Positions 17,219-26,197 of a DNA stretch of 64,000 nt are shown piece by piece (the stretch's first letter is position 1; every line of letters begins with the position of its first letter). The DNA is from Bacillota bacterium. GTDB lineage: Bacteria; Bacillota; DTU025; MWDF01. A program made the position numbers and the translations under genes. The notes beneath the pieces were generated by a model that was not told where the DNA came from, searched no databases, and saw only the letters and a list, made by a program, of their open reading frames with translations. The stretch lies in NCBI GenBank assembly GCA_029565935.1, contig JAKQNF010000013.1:62001-126000 (forward strand), written 5' to 3'.

Positions 17219-18712
17219 TTATTCTTCCCACTTGATGTCTATCGAATAATCCTTTAAGGCAGGTTCTTTTGAAACGCCTACTAGCAAGTAGTATTTTCCA
17301 GGTTCCAGGTCATAGTTGATGGAGACGTTATCCCTGCCGACCCTCTTGGTGGCCTTGAGGATACTATCCCCGTTTTCGTCAAGGAGCTCGATTTCAGCGT
17401 CCAGGCCCACAGCGGTGAGGTTTATCTTCACCATGCCGAAGTCTTTGACCGAGAATGCGAAGTAATCCCTGTCCTCCGGCCCTGAGATCTTGCCGCTGAT
17501 AGTCTTCGATGCCCGGTAAGCTGTTCCGAAAGCTTCCGGGAAAGCCTCCTTGGTGGCGTTTTCGATGTCATTGTTAGGTTCCCAGTCATCAAAACCGCCC
17601 ACGGTCAATGAAAGGCTTCCTGCCTTGGTCATGCTGAAGATGTCAGTAGGCATCAGGTTCAGCATGTATGTCGTATCGGGATCCAGGCCCGTTATGGTAA
17701 CCGATCCGTTGGAATAATATACCTTGAGGTTGCCGGATTCCGCTATGAGCTTCCCGTCCGGTGCCACGGTCCCTTCGGATTGCGCTAGTCCTGCCTGTGC
17801 GGCTGCCGCCTGTGCCTCGTTCATCAGGGAGAACTTGTAGGTACCCGGAAACGACATCCTCACTTCAACGTAATATTTCCCGGGTTGTTTTATCTCAACC
17901 CTCTGGCTTACCGTATTGGACGCATCCTCTAGCAAGATTTTCTCGAAACCAGCATTGGACTTCATGGACTCGTGCGCGGCCCCCTTCGCGTTGATTACGG
18001 AAAGGTTGGAGCCGTCAAGGTCGGTCATGTACAGATCACCGGTGAAGAACCCGTCAGAGACGCACTTGAAGTCATATATGCCCGCTTCTTTTACTTCAAT
18101 CAGGTAGAAGTCCACATAATCGCCTGATGATGCCTGCTTCTCGTATTCGGCGCCGTTGCCGCCAAGAAGCCTTCCGGTCATGACCGTGCCCGTCTCTAGG
18201 GACATCGCATCGGCCTTCTTGTCATTTGGCTCCTTGTCCGCTGCGGTGAACAGCTTGTCGTACGAAGCCAGGAACATGTAGTTCGTGATGCCCGTCGTAT
18301 TGGCCCTTAGGAAGTACTCCCCCTTGCTAAGAACGAACACTCCCTTGTAGCCGGACTTTGCATCGACGCTGATCCCCTGCGTACTGCCGTACGACCACTT
18401 GCCGTTCATGTCCTGCCAGTACATGATCCCTGCCATCCAGGTATCTACACCGTCGTTATCGGCCAGCTTCCAGTTCAGACCAAGCGTATAAGGCCTATCT
18501 ACCATGTAAGATTCAATCGACACCCACGAATCTTCCTTGAGCACCAACCTGAAATACTGTGGGTTGGGATTATCCGAAGGATTATAAGAGCCCATCATCG
18601 GGAATTCGTTTATCAGGTCTCCCACCATTACTGGAGCAGCTACGGCTGGCATAGAGATAAGTGCTGCCAACATAAGGGCCGAAAGAGTAAAACGGATCAG
18701 CCTTGCGGACAT
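17219..18712 (-). CDS. Exported protein with two PPC-type beta-sandwich domains
   Basis: About 497 aa with a signal peptide (roughly residues 1-26, ending AVAAP). Two regions match the bacterial pre-peptidase C-terminal (PPC) pattern: one starts at EPNDKKADAM with DYVDFYLIEV, the other at EPNNDIENATK with DRDYFAFSV, AEIELLDENGD and LEPGKYYLLVG. The N-terminal 150 residues, with YFLRANTTG, look like a further diverged copy. PPC domains usually accompany secreted proteases, but no protease domain is present here, so this may be a stand-alone envelope or binding protein. ATG 18712 follows AAAGGAG by eight bases. Function unknown. Confidence 0.8.
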   Translation of the reverse strand: MSARLIRFTLSALMLAALISMPAVAAPVMVGDLINEFPMMGSYNPSDNPNPQYFRLVLKEDSWVSIESYMVDRPYTLGLNWKLADNDGVDTWMAGIMYWQDMNGKWSYGSTQGISVDAKSGYKGVFVLSKGEYFLRANTTGITNYMFLASYDKLFTAADKEPNDKKADAMSLETGTVMTGRLLGGNGAEYEKQASSGDYVDFYLIEVKEAGIYDFKCVSDGFFTGDLYMTDLDGSNLSVINAKGAAHESMKSNAGFEKILLEDASNTVSQRVEIKQPGKYYVEVRMSFPGTYKFSLMNEAQAAAAQAGLAQSEGTVAPDGKLIAESGNLKVYYSNGSVTITGLDPDTTYMLNLMPTDIFSMTKAGSLSLTVGGFDDWEPNNDIENATKEAFPEAFGTAYRASKTISGKISGPEDRDYFAFSVKDFGMVKINLTAVGLDAEIELLDENGDSILKATKRVGRDNVSINYDLEPGKYYLLVGVSKEPALKDYSIDIKWEE

Positions 18713-18826
18713 TGCCGACACTCCTTTCGAGGCACGATTGGTGTTTTGCTGTGGTACAATTCCATATATATTCTATACCAGCCCTATGCGTTTTGTTAGC
18801 CAATAGGGGCGTAAAGGAGTGATTAT

Positions 18827-19402
18827 ATGCCGTATTATAAGAAATTGCAGGGAGAGAAGTGCTATCTTTCGCCGGTCGACCCTAACGATTATGCATCGTT
18901 CACCGGATGGGTTAATGACATGGACGCGGCCCTGGGTATGATATTCCTTGGTTCGGTAATAGGCGAGCAGAAAGAAGCGGAGGTCATGAACAGGCTAAAG
19001 GATGGCCTGAACTTCGCTATAGTAGACAATGCTACGAACAGACCCATGGGTACTTGCGGCATTCCCGGCATCGACGAGAGGAACAAGTGCTGCATGGTGG
19101 GCATATTCATAGGCGATCCGGATAAGCGCGGAAAAGGATATGGAACAGAAGCCCTTTCCCTGCTTTGCGACTTTGCGTTCAACGTGCTGAACATGCACAA
19201 TGTCTCCCTTAGGGTATACTCTTTCAATAAGCCTGCCATAAGGTGTTATGAGAAGGTCGGCTTCAAGCTTGTCGGAAGGTTGAGGGAGGCAAAGAGGATA
19301 GGCGGACGATGGCATGACGAAATCATAATGGACATACTCGAAAGCGAATTCAGCTCCCCTTTAGTGGCGGATGCGGTCAGAGAACGGGAGAGGTGCGTGT
19401 AA
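18827..19402 (+). CDS. GNAT-family N-acetyltransferase (RimJ/RimL-like)
   Basis: A 191-aa acetyltransferase. The acetyl-CoA pyrophosphate loop is DKRGKGYGTEAL, preceded by the beta-strand MVGIFIGD, and the C-terminal NKPAIRCYEKVGFKLVGRLRE is typical of RimJ/RimL-type GNATs that act on protein N-termini or small amines. The substrate is unknown. AAAGGAG lies eight bases ahead of the ATG. The gene ends one base before the next ATG, so it is probably co-translated with the hemolysin III-type gene. Confidence 0.9.
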   Translation: MPYYKKLQGEKCYLSPVDPNDYASFTGWVNDMDAALGMIFLGSVIGEQKEAEVMNRLKDGLNFAIVDNATNRPMGTCGIPGIDERNKCCMVGIFIGDPDKRGKGYGTEALSLLCDFAFNVLNMHNVSLRVYSFNKPAIRCYEKVGFKLVGRLREAKRIGGRWHDEIIMDILESEFSSPLVADAVRERERCV

Positions 19403-19403
19403 A

Positions 19404-20042
19404 ATGGCCCGTCAATGGGTGATGAGCACCGAAGAGGAAGTGGCCAACTCGATAACACACGGCATCATGGCAGCGCTCGCTTTGTTGGCGCTTCCTTATC
19501 TTGCCATAAGAGGATACCTTGAAAATGGGAACATGGGGGCGGTAACTAAAAGCATCTTCATGATCAGCATGTTCTTGATGTTCCTTACCTCATGCCTCTA
19601 TCATGCAATGGCGTTTGACAGTAAGCACAAGCTAGTATTCAGGATCCTGGACCACATCTGCATCTACGTCGCGATAGCGGGAAGCTACACCCCGATTGCG
19701 CTACTGACGATAGGAGGGGCCGTAGGATGGGCAGTCGTGTGCCTGCAGTGGGGGCTAGTCATTTTTGGAGCCCTGAACAAGTCGCTGTCGGTCAAGTCGG
19801 TCCTCGGCGTAAGCCTTGCATTCTATCTGATCATGGGCTGGACGGCGGTCATCCTGCTTCCCGTTCTTCTTAGGAAAGGCAGCGTAGAGCTTATTGCCGC
19901 CATACTGGCCGGGGGCTTGTTCTACTCCATCGGAGCCATCTTCTATGCGCTCAAGGGCTTTAAGTACCACCATATGGTATGGCATCTTCTTATAAACTTG
20001 GGTGCGGTTTCGCACTTCATCGCCATCATGATGTTCGTCTGA
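19404..20042 (+). CDS. Hemolysin III-family (TrhA-like) membrane protein
   Basis: A 212-aa protein with about seven hydrophobic helices. Conserved metal-type ligands of the HlyIII/adiponectin-receptor superfamily are visible: ANSITHG near the N-terminus, SCLYHAM, and the C-terminal MVWHLLINLGAVSHF. TrhA proteins affect membrane energetics and fluidity; a true hemolytic role is not implied. I chose ATG 19404, one base after the stop of the acetyltransferase, with GGAGAGG as SD inside that gene. The longer upstream frame is unlikely. Confidence 0.9.
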   Translation: MARQWVMSTEEEVANSITHGIMAALALLALPYLAIRGYLENGNMGAVTKSIFMISMFLMFLTSCLYHAMAFDSKHKLVFRILDHICIYVAIAGSYTPIALLTIGGAVGWAVVCLQWGLVIFGALNKSLSVKSVLGVSLAFYLIMGWTAVILLPVLLRKGSVELIAAILAGGLFYSIGAIFYALKGFKYHHMVWHLLINLGAVSHFIAIMMFV

Positions 20043-20077
20043 TCAGCGACGCCATGGGAAGCCGAGCATAAGGCCTG

Positions 20078-20105
20078 TTGACTATACCCCCATAGGGTAT
20101 ATAAT
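20078..20105 (+). promoter_or_regulatory. copA promoter with CsoR-type operator
   Basis: TTGACT (20078-20083), a 16-base spacer, and TATAAT (20100-20105) form a strong promoter. The spacer holds the inverted repeat TATACCC-CCATA-GGGTATA (20083-20101), close to known CsoR operators with a TACCCC/GGGGTA core. CsoR is encoded as the second gene of this operon. Confidence 0.85.
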
Positions 20106-20125
20106 CCAAGTGGGGGTGAAAAGTC

Positions 20126-22483
20126 ATGGAAAGACATGACATTGGGAAAGATAAACGAGCCATAAGACCGGATTCGCCAGTGGCGGTCGGTTCTGAAGAT
20201 ATTAGCACAGCACATCAAACTAGTGAACAGGACACTGCGGAGCTAGAGATAGGCGGTATGACGTGCGCAGCCTGCTCTGCGGCAGTTGAAAGGGCCTTGG
20301 GCAAGCTGAAGGGCGTCTCTGAAGCCAGCGTCAATCTAACGACGGGTATGGCCAACGTCAAGTACGATAGTAGCGTCACGAGTACTGAACAGATGGAGAA
20401 GGCCGTCAAAGAGGCCGGTTACACCGCTTCTTATGCAGACAAGAAGGAAGGATCCGAAGCGCGCATATCCAAGGGCGACGATAGGGCGAAGGTCCTGAAA
20501 AAGAGGCTTACGCTCGCAATCACGTTTACGATACCTCTCCTTTATATATCCATGGGACACATGATCCCAGGAATCAAGCTCCCCGTACCGAGTTCCATAG
20601 ATCATATGAAAAACCCTGGAGGGTTCGCTTTAGCGCAGCTCCTGTTAACAATACCCATAATCGTAGCGGGCATCGATTTCTTTACACACGGCATCCGTGC
20701 CCTCATCAAAAAGAATCCGAACATGGACTCGCTGGTCGCCATAGGCACCGGCAGCGCCTTCTTGTACAGCCTCTACAACACGATCATGGTATTCACCTCG
20801 GGCCATGAGTACGCCAAGGACCTGTACTATGAATCTTCGGCCGTTGTGATTACGCTCGTGATGCTGGGGAAATATCTGGAAACACTCAGCATTGGGAGGA
20901 CTTCGGACGCTATAAGGAAGCTTATGCGCCTGTCTCCTCCTACCGCCGTCGTGATCCGTTTCGACGAAGAGGTCGAAGTACCTATTGACGAAGTAGAGAA
21001 AGGCGACACGGCGGTTGTTAAACCCGGAAGCAGGATTCCCGCGGACGGCGTCGTGATAGAAGGCAACAGCGCCGTGGATGAATCGATGATCACGGGGGAG
21101 AGCATACCCGTTGACAAGGGACCGGCGGATAAGGTGATAGGAGGCACTGTGAACGTTTCTGGTATGATGAGGTTCACGGTTACCGGCATAGGGCAGGATA
21201 CGGCTCTAGCCAGGATAATCAGGCTGGTAGAGGACGCGCAGGGCAGGAAAGCGCCCATAGCGAGGCTCGCCGACAAGATCTCCGGCATATTCGTCCCTGT
21301 CGTAATGTCGATAGCGACGATCTCGGCACTAGGCTGGGCCATAGCGGGAGAGGGGCTTTCCTTCGTGCTGAAAGTCTTTGTATCGGTCCTGGTAATAGCC
21401 TGCCCTTGCGCCCTCGGGCTCGCGACGCCCACCGCTATCATGGTGGGGACCGGTAGGGGGGCTGAGAATGGGATCCTCATAAAAGGTGGTGACGCGCTCG
21501 AAATCCTCAACAGAGTGGATCATGTCGTTCTCGACAAGACGGGTACGTTGACTACCGGAAGACCCCAGGTTATCCAGGTAGTATCTTACGGCATGTCCGA
21601 GGAGGAGCTCCTTATGCTGGCGGCTTCAGCCGAAAGCGGCTCTGAGCATCCCATCGCCAGGGCTATAGTGGAAAAAGCCAAGTCGAAGGGGACCAAGATC
21701 CGAAATCCAAAGTCGTTCAGCGCCTACCCAGGAGGCGGAATAAGGGCGGAAGTAGATGGCATGGACGTTCTTATGGGTTCACCGAAGTTCTTCAATGGAC
21801 GGGGAGTAGGAGTCGGCCCCGATGTAGACGCTGATGTGGCTGCCTTATCGTCAAAAGGCAGTACAGTCATCCTCATCGCTCTAGAGGGGATCGTAAAGGG
21901 ATTGTTCGCCGTGGCAGATACGTTACGTCCTGAAAGTAAGAATGCGGTGCAGAAACTGAAGGCCATGGGCATTAAGGTTGTGATGCTTACGGGCGATAAC
22001 GAAAGGACGGCAGCGGCGATCGCTGAAGCGGCTGGCATAGAAGAGACGATGGCAGAGGTGCTGCCGGAGCAGAAATCGGACCATGTAGCCGCATTGCAGG
22101 CGAACGGGTTCAAGGTGGCTATGGTCGGAGACGGGATCAACGATTCCCCAGCACTTGCTAAAGCGGACATAGGCATAGCGATAGGAACAGGCACGGAGAT
22201 AGCGATAGAGGCGGCAGATGTAGTCCTTATGAGATCCGATCTGTCCGGGATATCGGAGGCGGTATATCTTAGCAGGCAAACGATGAGGAACATAAAACAG
22301 AACCTGTTCTGGGCATTCTTTTATAATACGTTGGGGATTCCCGTCGCGGCTGGTGTGCTGCATATATTCGGTGGGCCTTTGCTAAATCCGGTCATAGCGG
22401 GGGCTGCGATGGCATTCAGCAGCGTTTCCGTAGTCAGTAATGCGCTCAGGCTCAGGAAGTTGGACATCAGGAGGCGGTATTGA
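20126..22483 (+). CDS. copA: Copper-exporting P1B-type ATPase
   Basis: A 785-aa Cu+ pump. There is one N-terminal heavy-metal domain with MTCAACSA (Cys47, Cys50), eight predicted membrane helices, the TGES actuator motif, the membrane metal site CPC (residues 426-428), the phosphorylation site DKTGT (Asp470), the nucleotide-domain SEHPIA, MLTGDN and GDGINDSPALAKAD. The first 38 residues are an additional hydrophilic segment with three histidines. SD GGGGGTGA fits the ATG at 20126. Control by CsoR is indicated by the operator upstream and the overlapping csoR gene. Confidence 0.97.
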   Translation: MERHDIGKDKRAIRPDSPVAVGSEDISTAHQTSEQDTAELEIGGMTCAACSAAVERALGKLKGVSEASVNLTTGMANVKYDSSVTSTEQMEKAVKEAGYTASYADKKEGSEARISKGDDRAKVLKKRLTLAITFTIPLLYISMGHMIPGIKLPVPSSIDHMKNPGGFALAQLLLTIPIIVAGIDFFTHGIRALIKKNPNMDSLVAIGTGSAFLYSLYNTIMVFTSGHEYAKDLYYESSAVVITLVMLGKYLETLSIGRTSDAIRKLMRLSPPTAVVIRFDEEVEVPIDEVEKGDTAVVKPGSRIPADGVVIEGNSAVDESMITGESIPVDKGPADKVIGGTVNVSGMMRFTVTGIGQDTALARIIRLVEDAQGRKAPIARLADKISGIFVPVVMSIATISALGWAIAGEGLSFVLKVFVSVLVIACPCALGLATPTAIMVGTGRGAENGILIKGGDALEILNRVDHVVLDKTGTLTTGRPQVIQVVSYGMSEEELLMLAASAESGSEHPIARAIVEKAKSKGTKIRNPKSFSAYPGGGIRAEVDGMDVLMGSPKFFNGRGVGVGPDVDADVAALSSKGSTVILIALEGIVKGLFAVADTLRPESKNAVQKLKAMGIKVVMLTGDNERTAAAIAEAAGIEETMAEVLPEQKSDHVAALQANGFKVAMVGDGINDSPALAKADIGIAIGTGTEIAIEAADVVLMRSDLSGISEAVYLSRQTMRNIKQNLFWAFFYNTLGIPVAAGVLHIFGGPLLNPVIAGAAMAFSSVSVVSNALRLRKLDIRRRY

Positions 22484-22803
22484 TGAGGACTTGCGATAGC
22501 ACGGGATGCGATAAGGGCGAAGTGACGAGAAAGAAGGTCAGGACTGCTGACGAGATAAGGGCGATTTCCAACAGGATAAACAGGATAGAAGGTCAGGTAC
22601 GGGGAATAGGCAACATGATAAAGGAGAATCGTTACTGCGATGACGTACTTACGCAGATCGCAGCGGCAAAGGAGTCTCTTGCAGGGCTTGGTAGGATCAT
22701 CCTAGAGGAGCACCTTAGGACCTGTGTAGCCGAACGGCTTTCAGATGGTGATTATAGCGTGATCGACGAGCTGGTTTCCACGCTAGAGAGATATCGCGGT
22801 TAG
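22483..22803 (+). CDS. csoR: Copper-sensing repressor CsoR
   Basis: A 106-aa DUF156-family all-helical repressor. The Cu+ ligands of the family are visible: Cys in RYCDDVLTQI and the His and Cys of EEHLRTC; RINRIEGQVRGI is the DNA-contact helix. The N-terminal tail adds two cysteines (TCDSTGC). The ATG overlaps the copA stop (TGATG), so the two are translationally coupled. Copper binding would release it from the operator upstream of copA, giving copper-induced export. Confidence 0.95.
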   Translation: MRTCDSTGCDKGEVTRKKVRTADEIRAISNRINRIEGQVRGIGNMIKENRYCDDVLTQIAAAKESLAGLGRIILEEHLRTCVAERLSDGDYSVIDELVSTLERYRG

Positions 22804-22933
22804 GCATCCGATTTGCCTAGCGGTGAGGCCAAATCTGACAGGCGGTGCATATATTAATCAGGGCTTATTATGCACAAATGAGGGCGCTCTCTGGCGCGTC
22901 ATGGTATGATTATACTGTGGGGGTGTGCCTGTA

Positions 22934-24181
22934 ATGAAAAGGACTATCTACGTGATCATAACCATATTTCTCCTATTATTGGCCATATCGGCAGGCACTG
23001 GGGCCTACAACTATAAATCTCACAGGACTATAGCGGCAGAGGCGTTCCACGCACTGGCCGTATATTGGCCTGATGAATACAAGGATTACCTGAGCCTAAA
23101 AGGTTATAGTACCGAAGTAAGGTCGTTGAGGCTTAGGCCTGCTTCGTTCTATCAGTTGGATAATGTGCAGATGACGGTGGATGAGGCGCCCGAGGTCGAC
23201 AACTACAATGACGTTGAGCTGGTCCAGGTTAAATCGAGGCTGGACAATCCGCACATAGAAGAGGACTTTGTCGTGAACGATACTGCGTCGTTCAGTTATG
23301 GGAGCTCGAACTTCACGTCCTTCAACCACTTTATTGACATCAAGAAGGGCGCAGGGGAGTTCGACGATTACGACGGATACTCATTCGAAAGAGGATCTGC
23401 CAAATACGGCGGCTATCAAAAGGCATCGGATGCAGCGACTAGCTTCCTGGAAAAAGTATTCGCCGGGTTGACGGGATATGATGTCGACAAGGGCATCAAC
23501 TGGTGGTTCAGGGACAGCTATGTCCACGTTCTCGGCCAGGAATGGTACAGGGACTGCTCCCCGGCGACACAGAGGTACTCGTACCCTGAAGAGAAGGGCA
23601 AGTATGCAAGCGTGGAGGCGGAACTAACAGCGAGGTTCCCAAGGCTGGAAGATGGAGCGAAGACGGGCAGGGGATTACCCTATTCTGTATTCATGCCGTT
23701 GGACAACATGGCTCGCTATTGGTATGAGAACTTCCTAAAGACGAAGGATCCCGTGGCGATGGGAGCAGTGCTGCATGCTTTGGCTGATGCTTGCGTACCT
23801 CATCACTCATCAGGGTATTCTGGCAACTGGCATGACCAGTACGAAAAGGACATAGAAGCCAGGATATCCAACTGGGTATCGAAGGAAGGATACCTCAAGA
23901 AAGTGAAGGACACAGCAGATTCTTGGTTCTGGCTGGATCCAGACCCACCCAGGACCCTAAGGGGAAACGACTGGTCGAGAAAACCGGCCGTGAACTGGGA
24001 TATAGACATGCTCGTGACATGGCTTTCCCTTAATAGCTTCAAGGCGTACTGGGAAGTATACGGAGAGTTCAGGAACGGTTATATACTGAACGAGGAGAGC
24101 GCAACCGAATTGACTGAGCTTGCGACCGCGATGAGCCTTCTTGTGATAAGGAAGACGATAGCAGAGATCTATATCAAGTAG
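22934..24181 (+). CDS. Exported zinc-dependent phospholipase C-like protein
   Basis: About 415 aa with a signal peptide (roughly residues 1-24). The mature N-terminus has NYKSHRTIAAEAF and a later FNHFIDI. The key stretch GAVLHALADACVPHHSSG followed by NWHDQYE has the H-x3-D...H pattern of Zn-dependent phospholipase C / S1-P1 nuclease folds. Spacing differs from Bacillus PLC, so the identification is to fold, not substrate. It may act on phospholipids or be a structural relative. ATG 22934 is chosen over the GTG at 22925 because GGGGGTG fits it. A strong terminator follows. Confidence 0.7.
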   Translation: MKRTIYVIITIFLLLLAISAGTGAYNYKSHRTIAAEAFHALAVYWPDEYKDYLSLKGYSTEVRSLRLRPASFYQLDNVQMTVDEAPEVDNYNDVELVQVKSRLDNPHIEEDFVVNDTASFSYGSSNFTSFNHFIDIKKGAGEFDDYDGYSFERGSAKYGGYQKASDAATSFLEKVFAGLTGYDVDKGINWWFRDSYVHVLGQEWYRDCSPATQRYSYPEEKGKYASVEAELTARFPRLEDGAKTGRGLPYSVFMPLDNMARYWYENFLKTKDPVAMGAVLHALADACVPHHSSGYSGNWHDQYEKDIEARISNWVSKEGYLKKVKDTADSWFWLDPDPPRTLRGNDWSRKPAVNWDIDMLVTWLSLNSFKAYWEVYGEFRNGYILNEESATELTELATAMSLLVIRKTIAEIYIK

Positions 24182-24229
24182 GCTGGGATAACATCTAGTC
24201 AGGATACATCATAGATGCTAGAGGATGTC

Positions 24230-24260
24230 AGGTCCGGACTTCATGCCCGGACCTTTTCTT
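24230..24260 (+). terminator. Intrinsic terminator of the phospholipase-like gene
   Basis: AGGTCCGG (24230-24237) pairs with CCGGACCT (24247-24254), with a nine-base loop and a TTTCTT tail. Confidence 0.8.
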
Positions 24261-24470
24261 ATGGATTCTAAGGCAGTCCTCATATCCAGTAAACGACAAT
24301 ATTAGGTAGAAGTACGCAGCCTTTCACAGCACCCACAGTACTTATGCAATAATCATAGCTGTGATGAGCAACTAGAGATGGTAAGTATGCAACATGAACG
24401 AATATGTCGGGCGCGTATTAGGTGGATTGAGTCGGCTATTCGAAAAGGAGTGGGGCGAACAGCGTTAGAA

Positions 24471-24501
24471 TATAAAAGCCCGGGCGCACGGCCCGGGCTT
24501 T
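24471..24501 (-). terminator. Intrinsic terminator of the opp operon
   Basis: On the minus strand AAAGCCCGGGC (24501-24491) pairs perfectly with GCCCGGGCTTT (24485-24475) over a five-base loop, followed by TATA. It lies just past the oppA stop. Confidence 0.85.
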
Positions 24502-24518
24502 CATTTTTGCTATCGGAC

Positions 24519-26087
24519 TTACTTTGTGCTGCAGTTGAAGAAGTACTTGAAGCCGAAGGGCGAAATCACGACGCCCTGCAGGCTAGTCTTCTGGAGATAC
24601 TCGTCTGTGTAGAAGAATATCGGAGCAGCTGCTGCATCGTCCATGAGTACCTTCTCAGCCTGGTGCAAGTAGCTATAACGAACTTTTGCATCGTTAGTGT
24701 TAGCTGCCGCCTTGGCCATGAAGTCGTCATACTTCGGGTTGGAGTACTGACCGTCGTTATTGCCGTTGCCGGTTACGAACAGATCCAGGAAAGAGGTAGG
24801 ATCGTCGTAGTCGGCGAGCCAGCCGTTACGGGCGATCTGATAGTTGCCCTTGCGGCGCATGTCGGTGAATACGTTCCACTCTACGTTGGCTAAGGTCACG
24901 TCGATGTTGAGGGCCTTCTTCCACATCTGCTGCAGAGCTTCGGCGATCTTCTTGTGGCCGGAGCTGGTGTTGTAGACGTACTCCATCTTCGGGAAGCCCT
25001 TGCCGTCCGGATAACCGGCGTCGGCCAGGAACTTCTTGGCCATCTCTACGTTCTTTGCGTACTGGCTCGGGTCGATGAACTTCGACTCAGGCTTCTGAGA
25101 GAAGTCTTTGTTGTCGGAGTCGGTGATGCCGAAAGCTACCATCGCATTGGCAGGGAGAGCGCCGCCACCGCGGACTTCCTCTGCGATGTACTTGGTATCG
25201 ATCGCATACCAGAGGGCCTTGCGGACCAACACGTTGTTAAGCGGGGCAGCCTTCACGTTGAAGGATATGTAGTAGGTACCGATCTGTGGAGCTACTTTAT
25301 ACTCGGGCATCTTTATGACGCTCTTGTACTCGTCGATCGGGTAGGTATCAATTAGCGAGAGCTGGTTGTTCTTGAAAGCCGCGAATACGGCGTTGTCGTC
25401 CGAGAACAGCTTGAAGATGAGCTTAGGCACCTTCACGACGGCCTTGTCATGATAGTAACCGTTGGCGATCATCTCGATGGTGCTGTCCTGTACCCTCTTG
25501 GAAAGCTTGTACATTCCGTTGGAAACGAATGCCTTCGGGTCGAGGGTCCACTTGTCGCCGTACTTGTCGATGATGTCCTTACGTACGGGCATGTATGTCG
25601 GGAATGCGAACAGGGACTTCATGTACGGCACTCTGAACTTCACCGTAACGATGATCGTCTTTTCGTCCTTTGCGACAGTCTTGTTTAGATCAAGGTAGTC
25701 AGTGATGAGGTATGCGTATGGTGAAGCAGTCTCTTCGGCAGCGGCGCGCTTCCATGCATATACGAAGTCCTCTGCTACCAGCTTCTTGCCGTCGCTCCAA
25801 AATAGGTTGTCCTTGAGGACGATCGTCCAGGTCTTTCCGTCAGCCGACTCTACGCAGCTCTTTGCTGCACCAAGCTTCAAGGCGGCATCGGTACCGTAGG
25901 TATAGATGCCCTCGAAGAGGTGGCCGATGTAAATAGCGCCATCGACAGATGAGTTCAAAGCCGGGTCGATTGTCTCGGGCTCAGAACCGACACATACTGT
26001 CAGGCTTTGTAGCGGCGCGCTCATTACGATGCCAGTAAGGCTCGCAAAAGCGAGGACTACAGATAGAATTAGTGCGATCCTCTTCAT
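24519..26087 (-). CDS. oppA: Oligopeptide ABC transporter, periplasmic binding protein
   Basis: A 522-aa family-5 solute-binding protein. A cleavable signal peptide (about residues 1-23, ending VMSA) lacks a lipobox cysteine, so the mature protein should be free in the periplasm. Family features are SEPETIDPALN, HLFEGIYTYG, the SPYAYLIT region and the C-terminal FYTDEYLQ. It should capture di- or oligopeptides for OppBCDF. It is the last gene of the operon, behind a 110-base gap with a small hairpin, whereas binding-protein genes usually come first. GGAGGAG fits the ATG. OppA and DppA cannot be separated here. Confidence 0.92.
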   Translation of the reverse strand: MKRIALILSVVLAFASLTGIVMSAPLQSLTVCVGSEPETIDPALNSSVDGAIYIGHLFEGIYTYGTDAALKLGAAKSCVESADGKTWTIVLKDNLFWSDGKKLVAEDFVYAWKRAAAEETASPYAYLITDYLDLNKTVAKDEKTIIVTVKFRVPYMKSLFAFPTYMPVRKDIIDKYGDKWTLDPKAFVSNGMYKLSKRVQDSTIEMIANGYYHDKAVVKVPKLIFKLFSDDNAVFAAFKNNQLSLIDTYPIDEYKSVIKMPEYKVAPQIGTYYISFNVKAAPLNNVLVRKALWYAIDTKYIAEEVRGGGALPANAMVAFGITDSDNKDFSQKPESKFIDPSQYAKNVEMAKKFLADAGYPDGKGFPKMEYVYNTSSGHKKIAEALQQMWKKALNIDVTLANVEWNVFTDMRRKGNYQIARNGWLADYDDPTSFLDLFVTGNGNNDGQYSNPKYDDFMAKAAANTNDAKVRYSYLHQAEKVLMDDAAAAPIFFYTDEYLQKTSLQGVVISPFGFKYFFNCSTK

Positions 26088-26110
26088 TGAATCTCCTCCT
26101 CTGTTATTTG

Positions 26111-26126
26111 AACGCCTTCTGGCGTT
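26111..26126 (-). other. Intercistronic hairpin between oppF and oppA
   Basis: AACGCC-AGAA-GGCGTT on the minus strand forms a six-pair hairpin with a four-base loop in the 110-base oppF-oppA gap. There is no T-run. It may stabilise the downstream message or mark a processing site. Confidence 0.45.
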
Positions 26127-26197
26127 ACCTACAATCTCAGTTATTCTTTGAATTTACAATAAATCCTACCTATTATCTAAAGATATTGGCTAATTAG

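Larger units (their letters stand above)
24182..24518. other. Intergenic region with two terminators
   Basis: The gap between the converging phospholipase-like gene and oppA. It contains the terminators at 24230-24260 and 24471-24501 and about 200 bases in which I see nothing else. Confidence 0.6.

Noticed and set aside
24378-25899. Several plus-strand open frames opposite oppA
   Set aside because: The minus-strand oppA is full length with clear motifs; the antisense frames show no family features and no SD.
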